Below, piece by piece: positions 26,237 through 34,406 of a DNA stretch of 64,000 nucleotides. The DNA comes from Brucella pseudogrignonensis. GTDB taxonomy: Bacteria > Pseudomonadota > Alphaproteobacteria > Rhizobiales > Rhizobiaceae. The stretch spans positions 444,501 to 508,500 of the forward strand of contig NZ_JAVLAT010000002.1 in assembly GCF_032190615.1 (NCBI RefSeq), in the 5' to 3' direction. A model generated the notes under the pieces. It was not told the DNA's origin. It was given only the letters and a program-made list of their open reading frames with translations, and searched no databases. A program made the position numbers and the translations under genes. Positions within the stretch are counted from its first letter, which is position 1, and every line of letters starts with the position of its first letter.

Positions 26237-28027
26237 TTATAGTTGAGGGAACATGCACTCGACAAAGCGCGCGGCAGTTGGCTGTGGCTCGTGGTTGGCA
26301 AGTCCCGGCCGCTCATTGGCTTCGATGAAAACGTAGTTTGACCTCTCGGGTGATTTCACCATGAAGTCAATTCCGACTACGGGGATCCCAATGGCGCTTG
26401 CAGCCTTGCAGGCGGCATCAACCAGAGTTGGATGCACAGTGGCCGTGACATCGTGAATAGTCCCGCCAGTATGAAGGTTCGCAGCCTTACGCACCGTGAT
26501 CTCGCGGCGGTCGTTAAGCACATCATCAAGCGTCAGACCTTGCTGTTCAAGACAGCGTTTGGTCTCAGCATCCAGCGGGATGCGGCTTTCGCCACCCGTT
26601 GCAGCCGTACGGCGCCGTGACTGCACTTCAATAAGACGGCGGATGGTTGATTTGCCGTCACCGATTACGCGCGGCGGGCGACGCACAGCGGCGGCAACCA
26701 GCTTGTAATCAATAATTACCAATCGCAGATCTTCACCTTCAAAACAGGCTTCTAGCAGAACCTGATTACAAACTTCGCGTGCCTGCTTGATGGCCGCGCG
26801 CAGATCTTTCATCGTCGTGATGCCGACGGAAATCCCGCGACCCTGTTCACCTCGCGCGGGCTTTACGACGAGTTTGTGATGTTTGGTAAGGAAAGCCTCA
26901 AGCGTTTTGTCATCTGCATCCGCCGCGATTTGCTCAGGTACGCTCAAACCGGCTTTTGCCACTGTTCGGCGCGTGACGGCTTTGTCATCGCAAATCGACA
27001 TAGCAACGCCCGATGTCATTTCAGAAAGACTTTCGCGGCAGTGGATTGAGCGTCCGCCATGCGAGAGACGGAAAAAGCCGCCTTCCGCATCGGTAATGTC
27101 CACATGCACACCACGGCGAAGCGCTTCGTCAACGATGATGCGCGCATAAGGGTTCAGTGCATCAAGGGAATTGATCGGCTGGGCAAAAAACTTCTCATTG
27201 ATCGCGTTTTTGCGTTTGATAGCAAAAAGCGGCACACGGCGGAATTTCAGCTTTTCATAAAGCCGGATTGCATTGTCATTGTCGTAAAGAACAGACAAAT
27301 CAACATGATTGAGTCCCCGAGCCTGAAAATGCTCCGCAAGCTTGCGCACGAGCTTTTCGCCGATGCCGGGTTGTCGTGCCTGCGGATGCACAGCCAAACA
27401 CCAGAGTGAGCCACCCTGAGCGGGATCATTGAACAGGCGTTGATGATTAATGCCTGTGACTGTGCCGACAATCTCGCCCGTCGCGTCATCCTGAGCGACA
27501 AAATAGGTAACAGCGCGGTTGTCACGCTCGCAGGAAAAGAAGTCGTCGCGTAACTGCACCATACCACAGGCCGCATAGACGGCATTAATGCCGTCAGCGT
27601 CGATCTCAGATATAGCGCGGCGAATGGTGATGCCGCGTGTGCTGCGGTTACTTGCCCGATAATTGGAAAGCTCCAGCCGATAGGTGTGCGACGGATCGAG
27701 GAAGATTTCCTGTGGTGCAAGCGATAGCAGCACATGTGGATCGCTAACATAAAACAGGATATCACGGCTTAAAGGAGCCTCGGCGCGCAACGCTTCAATG
27801 ATCGCTTCGTTGCTTTCAAAGGTCTGCGCGAATAGCAGGCGTCCCCAACCGCAATCAAGCACTGTGTTACGGTTGGGGTTGTGTACGTTCTGCTCTGTTT
27901 GGCGGGACAGATGTTCCTGATAAAAGCCAGCGCTTTCGGGTGTACGCAGTCGTGTCAGCCGGTGCGAGAACGCGTTTCTGCCCCTTGCTTTCTGCCGCGT
28001 CATTTCAACTTCACCTGTCTTTTTCAT
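26237..28027 (-). CDS. ngg: N-acetylglutaminylglutamine synthetase (GNAT plus ATP-grasp)
   Basis: Enzyme of about 596 residues that condenses and acetylates two glutamines to make N-acetylglutaminylglutamine, precursor of the osmolyte NAGGN. An N-terminal acetyltransferase domain (about residues 110-255) contains GSLWCLAVHPQARQPGIGEKLVRKLAEHF, the acetyl-CoA loop. The C-terminal ATP-grasp domain (about 300-590) contains HKLVVKPARGEQGRGISVG, RLVIIDYKLVAAAVRRPPRVIGDG and VVGIDFMVKSPERSNYVFIEANERPG, which hold the ATP and metal ligands. The ATG at 28027 begins one base after the asnO stop codon, so expression is coupled. The frame extending upstream to 28192 lies inside asnO and is rejected. Osmotic induction is known for the family; no such site was identified here. 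Confidence 0.94.
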   Translation of the reverse strand: MKKTGEVEMTRQKARGRNAFSHRLTRLRTPESAGFYQEHLSRQTEQNVHNPNRNTVLDCGWGRLLFAQTFESNEAIIEALRAEAPLSRDILFYVSDPHVLLSLAPQEIFLDPSHTYRLELSNYRASNRSTRGITIRRAISEIDADGINAVYAACGMVQLRDDFFSCERDNRAVTYFVAQDDATGEIVGTVTGINHQRLFNDPAQGGSLWCLAVHPQARQPGIGEKLVRKLAEHFQARGLNHVDLSVLYDNDNAIRLYEKLKFRRVPLFAIKRKNAINEKFFAQPINSLDALNPYARIIVDEALRRGVHVDITDAEGGFFRLSHGGRSIHCRESLSEMTSGVAMSICDDKAVTRRTVAKAGLSVPEQIAADADDKTLEAFLTKHHKLVVKPARGEQGRGISVGITTMKDLRAAIKQAREVCNQVLLEACFEGEDLRLVIIDYKLVAAAVRRPPRVIGDGKSTIRRLIEVQSRRRTAATGGESRIPLDAETKRCLEQQGLTLDDVLNDRREITVRKAANLHTGGTIHDVTATVHPTLVDAACKAASAIGIPVVGIDFMVKSPERSNYVFIEANERPGLANHEPQPTAARFVECMFPQL

Positions 28028-28028
28028 C

Positions 28029-29807
28029 TCACGCCGCCTCTTGCGTCTGAAGCCACATTTCAAGCAGTCCGGCCTGCCAAAGCTCCGATCCACGCAAAGG
28101 CGTGATATGGTCAGAAGGGTTGGCAAACAGGCGGTCAAGATAATCACGCTGGAACAGTCCGCGTTCGCGTGCTTGTTGCGATGAAAGCGCATCGCGCAGC
28201 ATATCGAGATAGGGACCAGCGATATATTTAAGCTGCGGCACCGGGAAGTATCCCTTCTTACGGTCGATTACCTCGCTTGGGATGATCTTGCGGGCGACGT
28301 CCTTCAAAATGCCCTTGCCGCCATTCCGCAGCTTTTCTTCTGGCGGCATACGTGCTGCAAGTTCCACGAGTTCATGGTCGAGAAACGGCACACGGGCTTC
28401 CAGCCCCCACGCCATTGTCATGTTATCGACGCGTTTGACAGGGTCATCCACCAGCATGATATTGCTGTCGAGACGAAGTGCGCGGTCAACGGGTGTGTCA
28501 GCGCCATCTCGCAATAAATGCTCTTCGATAAGTTCGCGGCTATGGTCGCGATCTGTCATCCAGTCGGGAGACAGCTGGGTTTTAAGCACCTCATGCGAGC
28601 GGTCACAGAACGCTTTGGCATAATCGCTTACTACGTCGTTTGAATCGACCAGCGGCGGATACCAGTGATAGCCCGCAAAGACCTCGTCGGCGCCCTGACC
28701 GGATTGCACCACCTTGATATGTTTGGAAACTTCCTTCGACAGCAGATAAAAGCCGACATTGTCGTAGGAAACCATTGGTTCCGACATGGCGGCAATCGTA
28801 CCAGGAAGCGCATCCATCAAATCAGAGCTCGGCACAAAAATCTTGTGATGATCGGTGCCGAAATGTTTGGCAATCAGGTCGGAATAGACGAACTCATCGC
28901 CTTTTTCGCCGTTGGCTTCTTCAAAACCGACCGAAAAGCTCATAAGGCCGGTCTGACCTGCTTCGGCAAGAAGGCCGACAATCAGGCTCGAATCCACACC
29001 ACCCGAAAGCAGAACACCAACCGGAACGTCAGAAATCATGCGGCGCTTAACTGCGATGCGCAACATATCAAGAAGCTGCTCCTGCCACTCTTCACGGCTG
29101 ATAGCGCTGTCGCCAGCCAGACGGCTATGCGGCGGCTGCCAATAGATGCGGTCGCGAAACTCGCCATTGGCCTGATAAACACGGATCGTTGCCGCAGGCA
29201 GCTTGCGCACACCGTTATAGATGGTGCGGGGAGCCGGTACAACGGCATGAAAGCTCATATAATTATGCAGTGCCGCGCGGTCGATTGAGGTGTCTACACC
29301 ACCAGCCTTCACAAGGGCAGGCAGCGCTGAGGCAAAGCGCAAAGCGCCGCTGACCTCTGCCAGATAAAGCGGCTTGATGCCAAAACGGTCGCGGGCAAAA
29401 ATCACACGCCCGGTATCGCGCTCATGGATGGCAAAGGCGAACATGCCGTAAAAGCGCGTCACGCATTCTTCGCCCCAGGCGTGCCATGCCTTAATAATAA
29501 CTTCCGTGTCGCCATCGGAAAAGAAGCGGTAGCCATTGGCTTCGAGCTCTGCACGCAATTCGCGGAAATTGTAAATGCAGCCGTTGAATACAACGCTTAT
29601 GCCAAGATCGGCGTCGATCATGGGCTGCTGGGATTTCTCCGACAGATCGAGAATTCTCAATCGCCGGTGTCCAAAGCCGACATTGCCACGCACAACGATG
29701 CCAGAAGCGTCTGGCCCTCTGGGGGCAAGAATGTCTGCCATTTTCGAGATTGCCGAAACCGACGGTGTCGCACCATCGAACCTGACTTCTCCGCAAATTC
29801 CACACAT
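28029..29807 (-). CDS. asnO: N-acetylglutaminylglutamine amidotransferase (asparagine synthetase-like)
   Basis: 592-residue class II glutamine amidotransferase that amidates the dipeptide to complete NAGGN. The catalytic Cys2 requires the start MCGICG at 29807; the upstream ATG at 29828 would add seven residues ahead of it, so it is rejected. The glutaminase domain covers about residues 2-205 (GFGHRRLRILDLS, FNGCIYNFRELRAEL, FAIHERDTGRVIFARDRFGIKPLY). The synthetase domain has the pyrophosphate loop LLSGGVDSSLI, GQGADEVFAGYHWY and GLEARVPFLDHELVE. It is followed directly by ngg. This subfamily differs from ordinary asparagine synthetase B and is marked by the ngg neighbour. Confidence 0.94.
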   Translation of the reverse strand: MCGICGEVRFDGATPSVSAISKMADILAPRGPDASGIVVRGNVGFGHRRLRILDLSEKSQQPMIDADLGISVVFNGCIYNFRELRAELEANGYRFFSDGDTEVIIKAWHAWGEECVTRFYGMFAFAIHERDTGRVIFARDRFGIKPLYLAEVSGALRFASALPALVKAGGVDTSIDRAALHNYMSFHAVVPAPRTIYNGVRKLPAATIRVYQANGEFRDRIYWQPPHSRLAGDSAISREEWQEQLLDMLRIAVKRRMISDVPVGVLLSGGVDSSLIVGLLAEAGQTGLMSFSVGFEEANGEKGDEFVYSDLIAKHFGTDHHKIFVPSSDLMDALPGTIAAMSEPMVSYDNVGFYLLSKEVSKHIKVVQSGQGADEVFAGYHWYPPLVDSNDVVSDYAKAFCDRSHEVLKTQLSPDWMTDRDHSRELIEEHLLRDGADTPVDRALRLDSNIMLVDDPVKRVDNMTMAWGLEARVPFLDHELVELAARMPPEEKLRNGGKGILKDVARKIIPSEVIDRKKGYFPVPQLKYIAGPYLDMLRDALSSQQARERGLFQRDYLDRLFANPSDHITPLRGSELWQAGLLEMWLQTQEAA

Positions 29808-29925
29808 AAAAAGGGTCGAAACCTCCATTGTAATCTACAAAAATGAGGCCGTCGCGTGAGTTTTGGCGGCGGCCTGCATAGTTGCTAATGCATGCGCGCC
29901 GGTATGGTTCCGAAATTTCTGATTT

Positions 29926-30699
29926 TTATGCGCTTGGTGCTTTTTTCAGTTCGTTTTCTTTGGAGAGCATGTATTTTTCGGCGGAAATCATATGTTCCAG
30001 CGCGATTTTACGTGCATCTTCGACCCTGTTTTCCATCAGAGCCGTCAAAAGGCGATGCTGAAAAAGCAGGCCTTCTTCGCGAGATGCAGGTGTGGGATCG
30101 GCATAAATGGCACGCGCCACAGGCATATTGCGCAGCAGATTGTGCGAAACACCACACATGAACCCAAGAAGCCGATTTGGACAGAGTTGCGCCAATTGTG
30201 TATGAAAATCGAGTTCTGCCACACGCTGCTGAAACTGGTCGTCCAGATTGGTCGGAGGGCGGTCGTAAAACCGCATCGTGCTTTCCAGTTTCTCCAGATC
30301 ATCATTGCTCAACCTGCCGGCAAGGGATACAGCGATCTCAGGCTCCAGCAATTTACGAATGGCGTAGATTTCCTGAAGGCTTGGCTGGTCGAAGAAGAAA
30401 TAATTGCCGAGCATTTCCATTGCGTGTTGTGTCGATGGTTCGGCAACGAATACACCCCCACCTGGGCCGGTGCGTGTGAAAAGCAGGCCCTGCGTTTCCA
30501 GTGCCTTCATTGCTTCACGCACGGTACCTTTTGCCGCCTTAAACTGGTCTATCAGGTCTTTTTCCTGCGGCAGGCGATCGCCGGGTTGCAGACCGTCAGT
30601 CTGAATAACCTGCCGGATACGTTCAGCAATGACCTCCGGGCGTCGTTTCGCTTTGTTAAGTGAGGCGGCACGCGTTTTGGTGCTTCGTTCGGAGGCCAT
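29926..30699 (-). CDS. GntR/FadR-family transcriptional regulator
   Basis: 257-residue regulator. The winged helix-turn-helix (about residues 22-92) includes AERIRQVIQTDGLQPGDRLPQEKDLIDQFKAAKGTVREAMKALETQGLL, the classic GntR N-terminus. The C-terminal FCD helical domain (about 105-245) carries metal or ligand positions in EIYAIRKLLEPEIA, LDFHTQLAQ and FQHRLLTALMENR. It begins seven bases after the true end (30706) of the transporter ATPase gene, so it is the last gene of the transporter operon. Likely a repressor responding to the imported dipeptide or a product; I did not recognise its operator. Confidence 0.9.
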   Translation of the reverse strand: MASERSTKTRAASLNKAKRRPEVIAERIRQVIQTDGLQPGDRLPQEKDLIDQFKAAKGTVREAMKALETQGLLFTRTGPGGGVFVAEPSTQHAMEMLGNYFFFDQPSLQEIYAIRKLLEPEIAVSLAGRLSNDDLEKLESTMRFYDRPPTNLDDQFQQRVAELDFHTQLAQLCPNRLLGFMCGVSHNLLRNMPVARAIYADPTPASREEGLLFQHRLLTALMENRVEDARKIALEHMISAEKYMLSKENELKKAPSA

Positions 30700-30705
30700 A
30701 CCTTG

Positions 30706-31502
30706 CTACTCTCTTTTCATACGCGGCGCGCTGTCTATCAACTGACGTGTATAGGCATGTTGTGGTTCGCAAAAAGGTCCTCGGCGGTCGCTTCCTCGAC
30801 GATTTCCCCATAATACATGACGGCAACGCGGTCGCTGATAGCTTCCACCACCGCAAGATCATGGCTGATAAAGAGATAGGACAGTCCGAACTGCTGTTTA
30901 AGCTCATCGAGCAGTAGCAGCACTTGCGCCTGAACGGAGACATCAAGTGCACTGACCGGCTCATCCAGTACGATGATTTCGGCATTTGCGGCTAGTGTGC
31001 GGGCTATCGCGATGCGCTGGGCCTGCCCGCCGGAAAACTCATGCGGGTAGCGCAGAAGAGTATCTTTTGGCATCTGCACGGCATCAAGCAGTTCTTCCAT
31101 ACGCGTTTGGCGCTTTTGACTATCCAATTCACCCAGCAGCTTCAGGGGTGTTTCCAGTATCTGTCGGATGGTCTTGCGCGGATTAAGCGACGCCACGGGG
31201 TCCTGAAACACATATTGGATCATTTTGCCAAAAGCTCGCGGACCAGAGCGGCGAAGTACGCTGGCATCCTGTCCCGCGATTTTCATCGTGCCGTCGCTCG
31301 GCTCTGTCAGCCCCACCAGCATTCGCGCCAGAGTGCTTTTTCCCGAGCCGCTTTCGCCTACGATTGCCAGTGTTTCGCCGCGCGCGAGATTGAACGACAC
31401 AGACTTGACCGCTTCAACAGCATGGCGCTGTTTGCCGAAAAATGAGCGTCCGCCACCAAAGGTTTTGCTCAGATTCTGGACACTGATTGCAGCCTGGCTC
31501 AT
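30706..31502 (-). CDS. Oligopeptide-type ABC transporter ATPase (DppF-like), frameshifted near the C-terminus
   Basis: ATPase subunit of a peptide importer. Walker A is GESGSGKST, the Q-loop is VFQDPVASLNP, the signature is EFSGGQAQRIAIA, Walker B is IIVLDEPVSALD, and the switch is LFISHDLAVV. The annotated frame stops at 30738 after FANHNMPIHVS, but a missing base at the GG at 30764-30765 explains this. In the other frame the sequence continues NPQHAYTRQLIDSAPRMKRE to a stop at 30706, exactly the family's C-terminus. The motifs are intact, so only the last residues are affected, or the reading is a sequencing error. It overlaps the upstream fused gene by ATGA. Its location between the permeases and the GntR gene places it in one operon. 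Confidence 0.88.
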
Positions 31503-33298
31503 GTGGCGGCCTCCATCTGTTTGCCGCTGAATAGCTTTGCCACGCGCACATAAAAGTCCTTGCCGTGGCCAAGTTCCGGCACGCAGGCAATCAGCCGCTT
31601 GGTATAGCTGTGTTGCGGGTTGGCGAGCACCTCTCTGGCGGTCCCGGTCTCGACGATCACCCCGTCTTTCATGACGGCAACGCGATCGCAGATTTCAGAA
31701 ACGACGCCGAAATCATGAGTGATAAACAAAAGCGCCATGCCGCGTTCGCGCTGTAGATCGCGTAAAAGCTCAAGAATGCGCGCCTGTACGGTCACATCAA
31801 GTGCGGTCGTCGGCTCATCGGCGATGATGATGTCGGGATCATTTGCGAGTGCCATGGCTATGCCGACACGCTGACGCTGACCACCGGAAAGCTGGTGCGG
31901 GTAATGATCTGCACGCTCCTTTGCATCCGGAATACCCACTTTCTCCAGCAAGGCGATAGCTTCTACCCGGCGTTCGGATGCGCTGATCGATCTATGCGCT
32001 GCGATTGCCTCCTCGACCTGTTTGCCGATTGAGTACATCGGGTGCAACGTGGTCAACGGATCCTGAAAGACATAGGCGACCTTGCTGCCGCGCGTGGCGG
32101 CCAGTTCGGTTTCGCTCATGTCGAGTACATCTTTGCCGTCAAGATAGATGGCGCCGTTGCGGATCATTCCGGGTGGAGAAGCGACCAGCTTCATGATGGA
32201 AAGCGCGGTGACGCTTTTGCCTGAGCCGCTTTCGCCAATCAGGCCAAGACATTCGCCGCGATTAAGATGCAGGGAAACACTGTTGACCGCAGGCGTGTAG
32301 TTGCTATTGTTGACGAAGCCTGTTTCGAGCTTTTCGACCGCGAGAGCTGCATCCAGCATCCTCGTCTTGGGCGCGGTTCTGTTCTTGGCGATTGCCGTTA
32401 CCGAGCCGGGGCGGGCAAGGGCACCGGAGCGCAAACGGGGATCAAGCACATCGCGGATGCCGTCGCCCAGCACATTGAGGCTGATGACAATCAGAAAGAT
32501 CATCAGGCCCGGCACGATTGAAACATGCGGTGCCGTGAACATCTGCGCGCGGCCTTCACCGAGCATCGAGCCAAGATCAGCCTGTGGCGGCTGCGCACCA
32601 AGACCCAGAAAGCTGAGGCCTGCCGTTTCAAGGATCATCCAGCCTGCCGTGGTTGACATGGTGATGACGATAACCGGCAACACATTGGGCAACACTTCGG
32701 TAAGCAGGATTGAAATATGCCCTTTGCCGGAAAGCCGGGCAGCATCGACAAATTCGCGATTGGCAAGGCCGAGTGTTGTGCCGCGCACATTACGTGCAAA
32801 GAACGGGATATTGACCACGGCAATTGCATAAAGCGCATTCATCAATCCCGGTCCCAACGCTGCAACGATTGCAAGAGCCAGCAGGATATAGGGGAAGGCC
32901 ATCAGCATATCGATGCCACGCATCATAAGGTTGTCGGTGCGCCCGCCTGCATAGCCTGCGACGATGCCGATAGCCGAGCCGATCACGGCAGCAATCAGCG
33001 TGGCTGCACAGCCTACCGCGATCGAGACGCGGGCGCCCCAGAGAAGGCGACTCAGAATATCGCGTCCAAGCTGGTCTGTGCCCAGCAGATGACCTGCGGA
33101 GAAGACGGGTTGCAACCGGTTTGCAGGTGCTGTCGCATCCGGGTTGGGCAATGGCAGGATGGGCACGAGTATTATCAGCACGCAGATGAGCGCGAGCAGA
33201 AAAAAGCCAAAAGCTGCCAGACGATTGCTCATCAGCAGACGCCATGATGACAGACGTGCAGGAGCGGCTGTGGTGTAGGTTTCCGAAAGGGCGCTCAT
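31499..33298 (-). CDS. Fused ABC permease (DppC-like) and ATPase (DppD-like)
   Basis: 599 residues joining two normally separate subunits. Residues about 1-300 are a DppC-type permease: an N-terminal helix, the OppC_N region GTDQLGRDILSRLLWG, then the EAA-like loop FVDAARLSGKGHISILLTEVLPN. Residues about 320-599 are a DppD-type ATPase: Walker A GESGSGKSVT, FQDPLTTLHP, LSGGQRQRVGIAMALA, IIIADEPTTALD, FITHDFGVV, and the oligopeptide C-terminal motif NPQHSYTKRLIACVP. The linker (AIAKNRTAPKTRM) shows no stop codon. Overlaps of four bases with genes on either side (ATGA) support one transcript. It imports peptides into the cytoplasm; the substrate is inferred from neighbours to be an acetylated dipeptide or similar. 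Confidence 0.92.
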   Translation of the reverse strand: MSALSETYTTAAPARLSSWRLLMSNRLAAFGFFLLALICVLIILVPILPLPNPDATAPANRLQPVFSAGHLLGTDQLGRDILSRLLWGARVSIAVGCAATLIAAVIGSAIGIVAGYAGGRTDNLMMRGIDMLMAFPYILLALAIVAALGPGLMNALYAIAVVNIPFFARNVRGTTLGLANREFVDAARLSGKGHISILLTEVLPNVLPVIVITMSTTAGWMILETAGLSFLGLGAQPPQADLGSMLGEGRAQMFTAPHVSIVPGLMIFLIVISLNVLGDGIRDVLDPRLRSGALARPGSVTAIAKNRTAPKTRMLDAALAVEKLETGFVNNSNYTPAVNSVSLHLNRGECLGLIGESGSGKSVTALSIMKLVASPPGMIRNGAIYLDGKDVLDMSETELAATRGSKVAYVFQDPLTTLHPMYSIGKQVEEAIAAHRSISASERRVEAIALLEKVGIPDAKERADHYPHQLSGGQRQRVGIAMALANDPDIIIADEPTTALDVTVQARILELLRDLQRERGMALLFITHDFGVVSEICDRVAVMKDGVIVETGTAREVLANPQHSYTKRLIACVPELGHGKDFYVRVAKLFSGKQMEAAT

Positions 33299-34242
33299 GT
33301 GCGTATCCTCGGATCAAGCATGGTTTGAAGGACATCGGCGAGCAGATTGAACAGCACATAGCTAGCTGCCACGATCAGCACGCCGCCCTGCACAAGCAGG
33401 ATGTCGCGGGTCGAAATTGCCTTCACAAGCATGGCGCCGATACCGGGCCATTGAAACACGGTCTCGATATAGACCGCACCGCCCAGCACAAAGCCTGCCT
33501 GAATGCCGATAACGGGAATGACACTGACAAGGGCTGCACGAAAGGCGTGACCGTAAATAACGCGACGCTCATTGAGCCCTTTGGCGCGTGCGGTGCGGAT
33601 ATAATCCTGACGCAAAACTTCGAGCATAGCGCCGCGCGTCAGCCGGGCAATCACACCGGCAGCAACGACCGCAAGCGTCGATGCTGGTAGTATCAAATGC
33701 CAGATCAGGTCTTTGAGATCGCCGCCGCCATAGACTGCATACATGCCCGATGCCGGAAGGATGCGCCAATGCACTGCGAAGAGATAAATCAGCAGAAGAC
33801 CAAGCCAGAATGACGGGATCGAAATGCCTGCCAAAACGATGAAGGTGATAGTGCGATCTGCCCAGCCAAACTGACGAACGGCTGAGACAATGCCTGCAAA
33901 AAGTCCGAAGATCGAACAGAGTACAAGCGCAACGCCCGCCAGAATGAGCGTTGCCTGAAAACGTTCCAGCACTTCATCGAGAACAGGTCGGTTGAGCACG
34001 AAGGAGCGACCGAAATCACCCTGCAGCAGATTGCCGATCCAGATGAAATATTGCTGAATAAGTGGCTTATCGAGACCGAGATCACGATTGATACGCTCGA
34101 CATTTTCCGGCGTTGCATAAGAGCCGAGCAGAGCTGTCGCAGTATCGCCGGGAATTGATGCCATCACCAGAAACACGATGATGGACAGCCCGAAAAGAAC
34201 GGGAACGACCGCTATGAGCCGCTTGAAGATATAGGCTGGCAT
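33295..34242 (-). CDS. ABC transporter permease, DppB-like
   Basis: 315-residue membrane subunit with about six helices. The binding-protein-dependent transport signature occurs as TRGAMLEVLRQDYIRTARAKGLNERRVIYGHAFRAALV, the EAA loop that contacts the ATPase. The N-terminal sequence FKRLIAVVPVLFGLSIIVFLVMASIPGD is typical of DppB/OppB. A strong site GAGGAGGGCT precedes the ATG at 34242. It pairs with the DppC-like half of the downstream fusion. Confidence 0.92.
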   Translation of the reverse strand: MPAYIFKRLIAVVPVLFGLSIIVFLVMASIPGDTATALLGSYATPENVERINRDLGLDKPLIQQYFIWIGNLLQGDFGRSFVLNRPVLDEVLERFQATLILAGVALVLCSIFGLFAGIVSAVRQFGWADRTITFIVLAGISIPSFWLGLLLIYLFAVHWRILPASGMYAVYGGGDLKDLIWHLILPASTLAVVAAGVIARLTRGAMLEVLRQDYIRTARAKGLNERRVIYGHAFRAALVSVIPVIGIQAGFVLGGAVYIETVFQWPGIGAMLVKAISTRDILLVQGGVLIVAASYVLFNLLADVLQTMLDPRIRT

Positions 34243-34259
34243 TAGCCCTCCTCCGCTCT

Positions 34260-34363
34260 GTTTAGAACGCGCTTCGATCTAATAAAATCAAATCGACGCT
34301 CTAAACCTTTTTGTTTTCACGCACATTTGCCCCGAAAACCGGTTCCCACTTTTCGGGATGTGC
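34260..34363. repeat. Intergenic palindromic mosaic element between SBP and permease
   Basis: Two hairpins. The first has imperfect arms, GTTTAGAACGC at 34260-34270 paired with 34292-34306. The second has arms 34331-34338 (CCCGAAAA) and 34350-34357 (TTTTCGGG), extended by GCACAT/ATGTGC (34321-34326 and 34358-34363). The GCC-CCGAAAACCGGTTCCCACTTTTCGGG pattern resembles short dispersed intergenic repeats common in Rhizobiales (RIME-like). It may act as a transcript-stability element that sets the binding protein to permease ratio. Confidence 0.6.
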
Positions 34364-34406
34364 TCAAGCAAAATTGCGCTAGCGACTGAAACGCTGGCGC
34401 AGTGCT

